Assembly (NCBI GenBank): GCA_025331445.1
Contig: JAIWNE010000002.1
Coordinates: 124,001-188,000, forward strand
Source of the DNA: Blakeslea trispora
Lineage: Eukaryota > Mucoromycota > Mucoromycetes > Mucorales > Choanephoraceae
Direction of reading: 5' to 3'
DNA: 64,000 nucleotides
Made by a program: the position numbers and the translations under genes
In this document: positions 33,860-47,556 of the stretch, piece after piece
How the letters are laid out: the number at the start of each line of letters is the position of its first letter
Position numbering within the stretch: position 1 is the first letter of the stretch
Notes under the pieces: generated by a model
Told to the model about the DNA's origin: nothing
The model's input: the letters and a program-made list of their open reading frames with translations, nothing else
The model's database searches: none

Positions 33860-35034
33860 CCCAAATACGACAGGACTCAAGCAATCTGGTATCCACTCCT
33901 GCTCCAACTGAGCATCGCTCCTCCCCTTCTGCTACCACAGGATTGCGTACTGCTCAAGACCCCTTCGACGCCACATCCATTACACAATCCGAGCTGGAGG
34001 CTCTCCGCGTGGCAGCTATCAGGTCTAGGTTCAACGCCACTACTACATTAAACACCTCCACTAAGGAACTTATGGTTGGATCACTCCTCGCTAATACTGC
34101 TACCAACCGATCTTATATGCCTGCTCAACATCTCTTTGTTTTGTGGGCTCATCATCTGTCGATCGATGTCAACAAGTTCCATGCCAATGACCTAATCAAT
34201 TTTTTGAGTGATCTTCACCGTTTCAAGAAATATCAGGTGGCCACGCTCTTTCTGGCCCGTTCCGCGGTTACTCATTTCCATGTTGATCCTCATTCTATTT
34301 CTTCCTGTAGCGATATTAGTCAATACTTGAACAGATTGAAGTTATTAGCTCCTCCGATTCGTTTTCATCGGCCAACTATTGACCTGACTCCCACTTTCAT
34401 TGCCTTGCGATCTGAAGACCCTACTACTATGGCTTTTGCTCCCTTGCAACGGAAACTTGCTTTCTTACTGGCTTTCGTATGCTTTCTAAGGCCGTCGGAT
34501 TTGGATCGAATCCCCTTTGATTACATCGCTGTACAGGATAACCAAACTCTGACCTTTGATGTCTTCAGTCCGAAAGAAAAACGGGGTCATCGTCGAATCA
34601 TTAAGTCCTTCTCTGTCAAGGCGCATACCGATCCTCGATTGTGTCCTATCGCCGCTTACCAAGCTCTGGTTTCTCTTCGCGCAAGACACCATTCCTCCTG
34701 TTCGGTTCTATTTGTGAATACTATTTCACCCTCCTCTCCTCTGGCTACTCGTACCATTGGTATTTGGTTGAAACACTACCTGCGGTTATCTACTACAGAT
34801 GTTCGGGTTTCTGTTCGTTCCCTTGCTTCCTCCTTGGCTCTCCGTGCCGGTATCCCCAAAGAAGATATTGTCACCATGGGTAATTGGTCTGGGTCCCAAG
34901 TGTTCGAAAACCACTATCGACGGGAACAGATGAGTCAGTTCGATTTCACCAACTCTCTTTTGTCCGGTTCTACTGAGGATATCGAAGTAGATGATCAATT
35001 TTTTGATGCGGTTGAATATATTAACTCTGAATAA
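33860..35034 (+). CDS. DIRS-like tyrosine recombinase
   Basis: The frame is open from about 33860 with no ATG at its start, and the conserved part begins at about 33943. The N-terminal SAM-like domain spans roughly 130 residues (NRSYMPAQHLFVLW). In the catalytic domain the first Arg is in CFLRPSDLDRI. The second box reads VSVRSLASS, with Val where HxxR has His. GNWSGSQVFENHYRRE carries the Trp and the Tyr nucleophile. The enzyme would join circular cDNA to the genome. The frame is intact, so the element may have been active recently. Confidence 0.85.
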
Positions 35035-35153
35035 GCACATATTACACAGTCTTATTTTGTATTCTAATTGTCTAAAAGGCAATCGACGAAATTTGTTTGT
35101 ATAAACGACGAACATTTTGGTACAAACGACGAAATCTAAGTTAAAAACCAGTA

Positions 35154-38850
<3,697 letters not shown>

Positions 38851-38879
38851 CCAGGCGGATGTATCACACCAATTTCTTT

Positions 38880-39645
38880 TATGAGACCTTCATGCTCTTG
38901 ATTTGAGATACAAGAAGGGTGAAAGAAGAGACTTGAATTATGATGCTCCACGAAATGTCGTTTACCGCAATGTGTATGTCAATGAAAGACTACAAAACCT
39001 GAATGATAACTGCCAACCGATTATTCCAAAATTGTGCCTTAATGAATCTTGTTATCATTTGGGTCATTATACCAAGACAACCTGGACCATGTTTGATGGC
39101 ATGGTGAATGAAATTGGACGGAAGCCAATGATAGTCATTCTTGCAGCCTTCGTTTTTTTCAAAAGAGAGAAGGTGCAATGCCAAATTTATCGAAAACCGT
39201 GTGAATGTATGGCCAGTCAATGGTGACAAGAAAGTGAAACCAGATTACCATGAACACTTAAGAGCTGAGAAGTTTTAACAGTTGCTTTAAAAACTGTGTC
39301 AATCGATTTCCCAGTATAGTAGCTGTATCATCCATATCGATAGTGCATCCTACCACAGACGTCGAACCGTCCCTGTACCAACTTCAGCAGATACAAAGGA
39401 GTCAATACAGCAATGGCTGATAGAAAAAAAGATACTTGTAGGTGAATAAAAAAGGCATGATACCAAAAATGACCAAAGAAGCTCTTTTGACAATGGCCAA
39501 AAATCGAGAAATCATACCTGTCTATGCATGCTATGACATTGCCAGACTATACAAACACACAATCTTCATTAATTCATCATATCACAGTAAGACACAGACG
39601 ATAGAGAAGGTATGCAGTAATAAAGATATCTATCGTCTTTAATCC
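38880..39645 (+). pseudogene. DDE transposase remnant of the HxDxAxYH type
   Basis: The fragments follow the order of a known fungal transposase type. VYVNERLQNL and PKLCLNESCYHLGH come first, where relatives have LDES, so the first catalytic Asp is now Asn. IGRKPMIVILAAF follows, then HIDSASYHRRRTVPVPTSA with the second Asp, and YHSKTQTIEKV with the Glu in a changed YHxELQPIE block. Frame changes occur at about 39226 and 39430. The copy is dead. Confidence 0.65.
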
Positions 39646-40321
39646 AGATCTAAACGAGGCTGCAAAGTGTAGCAGAATGCCTAAATATAATTGATCTATT
39701 ACTACATATACCCATACATACCTTTCAGATCTAAGCCTGTAGAAATCAGTTATTCCACTATTGAGTCATATACCATCTTTGGATAGCTAATTTGCACACC
39801 AATGGATATAGAACACTTAGATAAGCTTAACATGATATTATAGAGAGAATAGCAGAGAAAATAGGAATGATAGTTATTACTGTAATTACTATAAACAATA
39901 TAAGATTATGCTCAGGAACTATCGGAAATAATATGATCACTCAACTTCAGGAACGTAACAAAATCATATAAATAGTCTTTAGTGAATTAAGATAGAAGCT
40001 TTAGACTACTTTGGAAATAAAGACCATTCTAGTCGACTTAGTGTTTTCTTTTTTATATTTTTTTTTATTTTATTACACAAAGGAACTTAAAGAAAAACTC
40101 AACAATGGTCTCAAAAACGTCTCCAAAGAAAGCTTTCTTTTGACCTGAAAAGACTTTATCGATGAGGCAAAGGAATATAAAGAGGATTATTGAGAAAAAA
40201 TGTCTCGACAGAGCTTCAAGGAGTAGAGGATGAAGTTGAAATAACTTCATCCTGACTTCAAATTTCTAATAAATAAATCGTGCTTTTTTTTTCAGAAATC
40301 TTGTTTTTGGTTCTACTTAAC
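39646..40321. other. AT-rich DNA without a supported gene
   Basis: I see no coding region. The final bases CTAAG (40322-40326) are the left target duplication of the next element. Confidence 0.5.
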
Positions 40322-40404
40322 CTAAGTGTAAGAAACTGATAGATATACATGTTTGACAATAAATAGAAATCCCACATTTGTTGGAGAAGCTTCTTCATTT
40401 TACA

Positions 40405-42120
40405 ATGGTAGAAGAGAGAAACATTTGGAGTTTAGAAGCGGCAGTACAAGACCTTGCACGCTCCGAAACCCAACAACAGGAAATGGAAAATGTAGCTCAA
40501 CTACAAAGCATTAAAGAACTGTATTAAAGAGGATATCAGGAGTTGCAGCAGAAAGACCAACAAGCAACTCAGTTTATTACCTATCAATATGAACAGCAAA
40601 TTGAAAACATGCAGCAGCATCTTAACAATGTCCGACGTCAAACGCAACAAACATATGAGGAACAAATCCATCAATTGAAAGAAAGCAATCAGCACTACAG
40701 TCAGACCTCGATTTAGTCATACGGTGGGTGGAGGCAAATCCTATGACAAAATCAAATTATGACAAAATAAAATGATGTGACTGTATAAATTTTGGCAGTC
40801 ACATAGTGTTCCTGAATCATAAATGCACAATTGGTTTAATAGCAATATTATCATTGCTCATTTGAGTACAAATTCGATAAACTCGTCTTTCACTTTAGGA
40901 CAATGAGTTTTCTTGTTGTTCCTAACACTCAATCTCTGAACTGACATCTCAGACAGGTCTTCAAATTTTTTTTTGTAATCTTACTAATAGCGCTTTGACT
41001 AGACAAGCAGTCCATGTTGAATGGGCGCTTTACCCAACAACACATCTACTCTTGAGTCTTTTTGGGTCCACAAGCGGCCATAAAACGAATTTTCAAGCGC
41101 TGTTTCTGATTAAACTTATCATGCTTATTCTTTTCAGGCGTTTGCTAAGCATTGACAAGAACAAGAGGTGAAGCGTTTGATATGTTGTGCATAGCCACAT
41201 AAATGTTTTAAGTTTGTTAGATTAGACAAAAAAGTAAGACCAGAGAAAGAATGTCTTACAGTAAAAAGTATAATCACAGATTTTTTCTCAAAAAAAATCC
41301 GATTTTTTACTATTCTTCTGAACTTAAAATATAGAATATCCAATAATATCTTTTTAAAAGTTAAAATTCTGTCATACGGTTTCTGTAAATTTTATGACTA
41401 TGACAAAATCAAAATTCAGTCATATTTACATACTACCGAGAGTTGGTGGAGCCAAATCGTATGACAAAATCGAGGTTATGACAAAATCAAGTATGACAAA
41501 ATCGAGGTCTGACTGTATGTACAAATCATTGATGGATATAAAGAACACCTCAATCGACTACAAAAAACTCATCAGGACCTAAATACATTTAACCACCAGC
41601 TAAAAATGGACATGAAAACAATGAAAAACCAACATAATGCTCGCGCAGCAAGAAACAAATTGCAATCCTAGACCAGGAAATGGAGATACTTCGTGGGGAA
41701 AACTAGCAGTTGAAACGGACAAATAGCATTCTACACCCACACCCAAAAACTTCAGAAAGAGAAATTGGCGAATCTGAAACACCAATTAGAGATATTGAAA
41801 CAGGAAAATACTAGTAAAATTTTTTTAGCACAATTGATAGCAGGTCATCTTCCTCTAGTGAAAGCTACGCCTCACCAGAAATGGATCGGGTACAATTAGA
41901 TGATGATCAAATGCCGATCAATACCACCTCAACTGAACCAAAAGAAATATGGAAATTTCCTTATCCCAAGTCCTCTGGATCATGGAAAGTGACAAAAGAA
42001 ATTAGTGATCAAATGGCGTTCGAACTCGAAAATGCTGGCGAAAACACAAGCAGAAGACAATATGCCAAACCAAAAACTACAACGGCCAACATTCGCGATA
42101 TTTATAAGATACCAAAATAG
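40405..42120 (+). pseudogene. Coiled-coil gag-like ORF of the miniature LTR element
   Basis: The ATG at 40405 opens a Gln/Glu-rich coiled coil (IKELY, stop, then YQELQQKDQQ). A TAA interrupts at about 40526. The frame runs to the MITE at 40696 and continues in phase after it with QIIDGYKEHLNRLQK. Further frame changes follow at about 41665 and 41820, then an open end (41881-42120) with EIWKFPYPKSSGSWKV. It resembles a Gag-like structural protein in layout only. Confidence 0.6.
40698..41515. mobile_element. Pogo/Tigger-like non-autonomous element, 818 bp, TA target duplication
   Basis: The ends are CAGTCAGACCTCGATTTAGT and its inverted counterpart, and they differ at one base over the first 25. 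TA flanks both sides (40696-40697 and 41516-41517). Direct repeats of TATGACAAAATC lie near both ends, four of them near the right end. No transposase is encoded. The CAGTC...ACCTCGATT end type is typical of pogo/Tigger elements. Confidence 0.87.
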
Positions 42121-42227
42121 TACGATAGGCTTATTATGATTACATATCTCTTCTTCCTTTGAGGGGAGGATAATGTAAGAAACTGATAAATATACATGTT
42201 TGACAATAAACGAACTCTTACACTAAG

Positions 42228-42913
42228 GTTTTCAATCTCAACAAAACTTGCATAAAAAAATGACAACTTTTTCTTGGGCTAATGGTATAACTTTCGTAAA
42301 GTTTTGATCATTACATCTAAAGAAAATCAAAAGCGGAGCGAGGCAAAACTTTTCGAATATATCTCCATTATGCAAAATAATAATACATCAATGCAGTTTG
42401 AAAAGCATAAATCAATCAAGACAAGTGCCTTTCTTTGGATAAATCGGAAAGAGAGTATTTGAGGAGGTGCAAGGAAATCCTTCAGTTTTTCCTTTTTCTC
42501 TTTCTCTTTATTTAAAACACACAGATTGTATGAAACATCAAAAAAAATACTTTAACAGCTGCATATGTAAGATAAACATCAATTATAAGATGATTACATA
42601 AGTGTACATCAACGAACAGCATGACCTAATTTAGCCAGAGAAATAAAAAACAAAGGCGACTAAAAGATAGGAAGAAGATGATGACAATAAGAGGCATTTA
42701 GATTATATTCAAATACAATTTTGTTGGTATGGTGTCTATTCGGAAAGTCTTTATAAATTTTGTTAACAGTTTGACTCAAAGCTACCAGTATGCCTAGATC
42801 CTGCTGTAAAGTCTGTTTTTGGGAAGGATCGTTTATTTTGCGGAAATGAACACGCTGTATAAAATCTGACGCCAACGCAAAAAATGATTTTCATTTAACT
42901 TTGTTACTCTTCA
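42228..42913. other. Upstream region of the split gene
   Basis: I found no coding region. This is probably the promoter side of the gene starting at 42914. Confidence 0.5.
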
Positions 42914-44012
42914 ATGTCTCCAAAACGATCACCTCGAAATAACTCTGCTACTAATTCCCAAAAGAAACGCTATCTATGTTGGCAAAAAGGTAAGAATGAG
43001 CTAAAAAGAAAACAGCTTACTGAACTTGGCCGGTTTTATATAGTGCTAGATGATTATTGTGCCAAAGCTGCAAGACCTTCTCTCAAGGAGTTTGTCGAAA
43101 ATAATCTTACCTTGGTCAAGGAGAACACCCCAAGCAAGATCAGAGGCAGAAGTCTCTGGATCAATCGCTTCACAAGAGCAATTGAGGCTGCTGAAATCGT
43201 AATATCTACAAATATTTTTTCATGACATACTAGATTAACTGAATGATTATTATAGACTGACTATTTGATTGATGAACCAGATTGGGTAGCCTGTGGATTT
43301 AAAAACGTAATTACATTATTTATGTTAATTTTATTTTGTCACATGAAGTAACGATATCTTTGTTTGCAGTGTAACGTCCAAAGAAGAGGCTCAAGTTCCA
43401 GTTTAAACTACCAAGCATGCTTTGATGCCAATGAACTTGCCAAGTTTGAAGAAATGTTCCACTCTCTCAAGGATGATTTTAAGTGGAAGCTCTCCACAGG
43501 AAAATATGTTGAAAACGTGTTGTATGACTTTGCTAAGCAATGTCAGTACATCACTCCAGCACACAATTTGATTCTGGATCTGCAAGACGCTCAAATCACT
43601 GCACTCTTTACAAAAGACGAATTGGAAGAAATCAAGGAAAAAAAGCCATTCAACTTTGATGAGAAGCTTTCGCCTGAAATGAGTTCTTGTTTTAACCAGT
43701 TGCAAGGCAAAAGATCCTTTGATGAGTTATTTGAAGCTATTGATTCTATTGCTGCTTCACCAAGAACAAGACCAGACATATACTGGGTAAAGAAGACTCT
43801 GATTTCCTCTCTTGAGCTGTTTCTTGCAAGCAACACTCTAAATTTGTCAACAAAGCTTTCAGAAAGAGATTTAGTCCGTATGGTCTGGTGCTGCCTCCTA
43901 AACTGCTGTATTGGAACAGATATCCTAGTGAGCACAGAGAAACAGCAAATGCCATCAAGCACGAGTGTTGCCTCAGTCTCTTCCATCTCCAAGTCAACCA
44001 AGAAAGCCTGTA

Positions 44013-46743
44013 CAGTGCTTCGGGTCTTAAACCTGGAAAACCAAAAAATCCTTTCAAATTTTGACCATCAGAAAAAGATAACTTCAACGGGAATCGAACC
44101 TGTGACCCTTTTAATAATTTATGATTTTAGTTACTAAAATGGAAATGGGAGTCTATTTATAGCAACTCGAGAGACCAATAAAAGAAAAAATCAAAGTTTA
44201 TTGTTCATTTTCAAGAGAAATATTTGCAGAAGAAAGGGTAAATTTTCTATGAGACAGATATGTCTTTGTTACAAATTGCTTGACCTGGCTGACAACCTCG
44301 CGACCGTCTGAACACTTGCTATAAGCTTCAATGTAGTCCATACACTTTTGATAGTACTTTCTTATATGAACTATATTAGCAGCCTTATCAAGATAAGTGT
44401 CAATGTTTTCCTCCAAAGACTTGAAGCTATAGTCACAATGAAGACGAGCCTGTCGCTTTGCATACGACCAATAAAGCTCAATCCAATTACACTCACAGTG
44501 ATATTTAGGATACAGCTCAAAGATATGACCACTTCCTTCTATAACTTCTTGTAGAGCTGATTTCTGATTAATAAAGTCAGATCGACTTTCAAGAAAATGG
44601 CGAGCACAGCAAACAGACTTTGTTCCAGGCACTGGATCGCCACAGTTGAGCTTCCATGCCTTACCATTCAAATCACATCCAAGCCATTGACCTCTTTCTT
44701 CTAAAATCTTTTTTATGCCTTTGAAATATCGGACGGTCTTTTCCTTTGCTTTGCCTTTTCGATCAATGGTTTGCATGACTTTGTCGTAGAAGAAGGTTTG
44801 GTTTAAAACCTCTCCGTTACTGAGAGTGACAGTAGTGTCACGAAAACTGATCTTGCTGTCTTCAGGCCATGGCTTTTCATTCAAAGTCATGCGTTTTGCG
44901 ACTAAAGCATCGTCAGCAAAAGCAGCGTGATTGGAACTGTTGTCCAACAGAAAGACACCGATGCAATCCGGATGCAAAGCTTCAAACAAAGGAATTGCAT
45001 CTGTTGCCAATTGTTCCACCATGTGTTTGGACGTCCACCATCCATCTCGACTGTCGCCAGCTTTGAACACCTTTCTGGACGTCCAGCCCTTGATTTTCAT
45101 AGTTCCATGACAAGGACATTGGAACTCTGAAGCCATCAAGGAAGAGCCCATAGACTTCTTCCTTATGTGATTCTCACCTTCAAGAAGCCAGAGGTCATCC
45201 TTGCCATCATTAGAGTAGAAGGTGCTTTCATCATGTGTGACGAATACCACCTTCTTCTCTTCATCGCTCAGTTCTGGCTCCAAGACTATCTCCTGAGCTT
45301 CACCTTCGTAGAACTCGGCTCTCTTCATATAGCCGAGCATTCTTGATGACCATGAATTACGGTAGACAATTACATCCTCCCTTTCATGGCCATCAAAATA
45401 AATGCTCTTCTTATTCTTTCTGTACGAGTAGCCCCACTCGTACAAATAGTTGGCTACAGTATCCAAATTCACTGTTTGGCCAGAAGCAACACCAAGAACC
45501 TGAGGAACGACCTCTTCTTCAATCACTTTTTTGATGCTTCCTAAGCTTCGTAACTCAGGCTTCATCTGTCTTATTTTTTCTAATGTGAGTAGCTTCACAT
45601 CAGAGTCGCTCAAAAAAGACTGTCGCTTGATGTGCTTGCCTTGCTGATGTTCGGAAATACTACCTTCCTCAATGAACTGGGTAGCCCACTGAACAATGGT
45701 TGCAGCTCGATACTTTTCATTGTTGTTAGGCCAGTAATAGTTTGCTGCTCCTCTTGAGCTGTCACCTTTGTTCATTCCTTGAAGCCTCTTTGTAAAATAC
45801 AACTTTACAGAAAGATACTGGCAATACTCGTACTTGTACATAGAACTTCCTTCCTTTGCCTTATTCATGATAGGAAGAATATACTTATCCAAGCTTTGCA
45901 CAGAATCTTTGATTCTGATGAGTTCCGCCTTTGTGTGACTCAGAACAACAGGACGTTCTACTTCGGCATTCTTCGTAACGGTGATTCCAAAGTTAGTCAG
46001 TTTTTGCTTCGAATCAACGGATTCAGCTTCCTTTCTTCTTCTCCACTTCGTAACTTCCGAGTTCTTTTGATAAATCCCTTTTCTCTTTTGACCTGATACG
46101 AGAGATTGATCAGTTTTTTTTCCAAGTACTTGATCAATTGTCTTGGGTGAGTCAGTAGATACTTCTACTTCTTCAGAAAGCTGAATCAAAGAATCTATAT
46201 CCAATTGATTCATCTCCCAGTCTTCACGTTGATCAATGGCATTTGTTGAAGAATCATTCTTTTGGAAATCTCCTTGTTCAGAGCGCTTCTTCTTTAAAGC
46301 AGCTTTCTTTCTGTTACTTAATGCAGGCATTTCAATAAAAAGTTTTACAAAAAGGGGCTGTCAAATTAGGAACAATATTAACTTTATTAAAGACTGCTAA
46401 AATGAAAATACTATTCTATTGGCTATATTTATGTTACACATAACGCTATTTGAAACCCAGTTTTATAGTCCTATATGGGTAGACTGATGTCCCCCTATAG
46501 CCCTCTTTCAAATCTATGGCCTCCCCATATAACCACAGCCAAAATTTTGAAAAACCGCTCGACTTTGAAGCCTTTCAGAAAAAAATATTTTTATGATAAT
46601 CAAGAAAGTAAATGATAACTTTTGTTTAGAAAGGTATTAAAAATGAATGTTATGCGGTTTTATATGAATTCATACACTTTTGGTCCCTCTGAAAGATCTC
46701 ATAGATGGGCTTTTTTTCTCCAGGTTTAAGACCCGAAGCACTG
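44013..46743 (-). mobile_element. Apparently intact DDE transposon, 2,731 bp, TA target duplication
   Basis: Perfect 25-bp terminal inverted repeats (CAGTGCTTCGGGTCTTAAAC...) lie at 44013-44037 and 46719-46743. TA lies on both sides (44011-44012 and 46744-46745). One uninterrupted transposase gene fills the middle, with 0.4 kb before it and 0.18 kb after it. Intact ends, an intact gene and a cleanly interrupted host frame all indicate recent insertion. Confidence 0.95.
44198..46330 (-). CDS. Large DDE transposase, 710 residues, intact
   Basis: The frame runs without a break from the ATG at 46330 to the TAA at 44198. The first 120 residues are basic and acidic low complexity with nuclear-signal-like runs (NRKKAALKKKR). 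A helix-turn-helix-like region follows (WATQFIEEGSISEHQ, SIKKVIEEEVV). The catalytic blocks are FVTHDESTFYSNDG (first Asp), GVFLLDNSSNH (second Asp) and, far downstream, YHCECNWIELYWSYAKRQAR (Glu). The spacing of roughly 190 residues between second Asp and Glu is wide and includes a Cys-containing insert (CGDPVPGTKSVCCARHFL). The enzyme would move the surrounding TA-targeting element. Its place within the DDE superfamilies is not certain. Confidence 0.9.
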   Translation of the reverse strand: MPALSNRKKAALKKKRSEQGDFQKNDSSTNAIDQREDWEMNQLDIDSLIQLSEEVEVSTDSPKTIDQVLGKKTDQSLVSGQKRKGIYQKNSEVTKWRRRKEAESVDSKQKLTNFGITVTKNAEVERPVVLSHTKAELIRIKDSVQSLDKYILPIMNKAKEGSSMYKYEYCQYLSVKLYFTKRLQGMNKGDSSRGAANYYWPNNNEKYRAATIVQWATQFIEEGSISEHQQGKHIKRQSFLSDSDVKLLTLEKIRQMKPELRSLGSIKKVIEEEVVPQVLGVASGQTVNLDTVANYLYEWGYSYRKNKKSIYFDGHEREDVIVYRNSWSSRMLGYMKRAEFYEGEAQEIVLEPELSDEEKKVVFVTHDESTFYSNDGKDDLWLLEGENHIRKKSMGSSLMASEFQCPCHGTMKIKGWTSRKVFKAGDSRDGWWTSKHMVEQLATDAIPLFEALHPDCIGVFLLDNSSNHAAFADDALVAKRMTLNEKPWPEDSKISFRDTTVTLSNGEVLNQTFFYDKVMQTIDRKGKAKEKTVRYFKGIKKILEERGQWLGCDLNGKAWKLNCGDPVPGTKSVCCARHFLESRSDFINQKSALQEVIEGSGHIFELYPKYHCECNWIELYWSYAKRQARLHCDYSFKSLEENIDTYLDKAANIVHIRKYYQKCMDYIEAYSKCSDGREVVSQVKQFVTKTYLSHRKFTLSSANISLENEQ

Positions 46744-47194
46744 TATCAAGTATCCAGACATTTGCTACAACTATGTTGGGTACGATCTTGGCTTCTGTGA
46801 AGCAGAACGCTTCAACAAAGGCAGCAAAGCAACCAAGAGGTTCAATGAAAGCCGTATCAAGCTGCCCATGATGATGAAGGAGGCTCTTGCTAGACTCACA
46901 AACAAAGTCAGTAAAAAACGCTCTGCAAGCATTGTTGGCTTTTATGCCAGTGAGCTAGAGTTAGAAACTCTAACTATGTGTTGTCCTTCCGGCTTTGTGT
47001 GTTTGGTGACGCGTTCACGTGTCTACTCGTTCCCTGCAACAATTGCTTTGTTCAAGAAAGAAATGAAACAGTTGCTCACAGTTGTTGCCAACATGAAGAA
47101 GGAGATGTCTAGGAATGAAGGCCTGATAGTCGAAGATGAAGATGAAGATGAAGATGAAGAAGTAAACCTTCCTGTGTTTACATGCCCTTTTTAA

Positions 47195-47344
47195 TTTTTT
47201 ATACCAAAATATATTTATTCACATTTTCTATCTCTACTCATACTAATGACCAATACTTTTTCTAATTGAGTGTTTCCTGTATGTTTGATAATAACGTACT
47301 CTCTTTTTTTTTTGCTCTTATAAGAACGTATAGAGATATATTCA
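47195..47344. other. 3' flank of the split gene
   Basis: AT-rich DNA that should contain the original 3' UTR. No feature is seen. Confidence 0.5.
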
Positions 47345-47530
47345 AAAAGCTTCACCATGTAATTTAACCGTGATTGATAGCCATTCTACAAGAAATAGAC
47401 TTGAATGAATCAGGATGTCATAGTATGCTTGGGAAGAAAAAGAGCTTTCTAACCATGCCATCCTGGTTCATTCAAGTCTATTTCTTGTAGAATGGCTATC
47501 AATGCGGTTAAATTTCATGGTGAAACTTTC
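47345..47530. repeat. Foldback (hairpin) element, about 185 bp
   Basis: Two arms of about 75 bases, 47345-47421 and 47455-47530, are near-perfect reverse complements around a loop of about 33 bases. The core TGATAGCCATTCTACAAGAA occurs in both. It would form a long hairpin in RNA or single-stranded DNA. No target duplication was found. Confidence 0.9.
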
Positions 47531-47556
47531 GACACTTATTTCATATGCCTCAAAAT

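Larger units (their letters stand above)
30122..35079 (+). mobile_element. DIRS-like tyrosine-recombinase retrotransposon
   Basis: The element carries gag, RT/RNase H and tyrosine recombinase genes in order. A 33-bp sequence at about 30164 (GAATACAAAATAAGACTGTG...) returns inverted at about 35032-35067, as expected for DIRS terminal repeats. It interrupts the right inverted repeat of the surrounding transposon. The four bases CAAT are present on both sides (30118-30121 and 35080-35083), either a small target duplication or shared by chance. Borders were set from the symmetry of the outer element. Confidence 0.8.
29215..35151. mobile_element. Iteron-rich TA-flanked transposon, split by a DIRS insertion
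   Basis: The outermost 72 bp at 29215-29286 and 35080-35151 are perfect inverted copies, with TA outside both (29213-29214 and 35152-35153). The left inverted repeat continues to 29400 (186 bp). Its partner is in two pieces, 29960-30121 and 35084-35151, totalling 230 bp. The excess of 44 bp equals exactly two extra copies of the 22-bp unit. Without the DIRS element at 30122-35079 the transposon would be 975 bp and non-coding. It is probably a non-autonomous DNA transposon. Confidence 0.85.
40327..42222 (+). mobile_element. Miniature LTR retroelement with about 50-bp LTRs and 5-bp target duplication
   Basis: Two direct repeats, 40327-40376 (50 bp) and 42174-42222 (49 bp), start TGTAAGAAACTGATA and end in ACA. 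They share the first 37 bases with one difference. CTAAG lies directly outside both (40322-40326 and 42223-42227). A polypurine tract, GAGGGGAGGA, stands just before the right LTR. The interior has a gag-like coiled-coil frame but no protease, reverse transcriptase or integrase. A pogo-like MITE sits inside; without it the element would be about 1.08 kb. Confidence 0.88.
42914..47194 (+). pseudogene. Unknown protein gene, split by a transposon
   Basis: Four coding pieces, 42914-43198, 43256-43306, 43370-44012 and 46746-47194, give 476 codons including the stop. The first two introns are ordinary GT-AG introns of 57 and 63 bases. The third gap is not an intron but a TA-flanked transposon at 44013-46743; removing it with one TA restores phase exactly. 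The N terminus is basic (SQKKRYLCWQKGKNELKRK). A region rich in Phe/Leu/Glu helices follows, with a block near ERDLVRMVWCCL. The C terminus has MMMKEALARLTNK, a strand-like SIVGFYASELELETLTM block and an Asp/Glu run (EDEDEDEDEE). I associate this layout with an expanded Mucoromycota family of unknown function, but that is only an impression. The allele must be inactive unless the transposon leaves. Confidence 0.85.

Noticed and set aside
43403..44087. Minus-strand frames over the third exon of the split gene
   Set aside because: They run antisense to a spliced, phase-consistent gene and share no motif with known proteins.
44088..44112. tRNA T-arm-like sequence (GGTTCGATTCC on the minus strand)
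   Set aside because: No matching acceptor stem, D arm or anticodon arm could be built; the T stem itself has a mismatch.
42914..47194. Transposon within the split gene as a giant intron
   Set aside because: The borders are TA plus CAGTG inverted ends, not GT-AG, and the inner gene is on the opposite strand with its own intact transposase.
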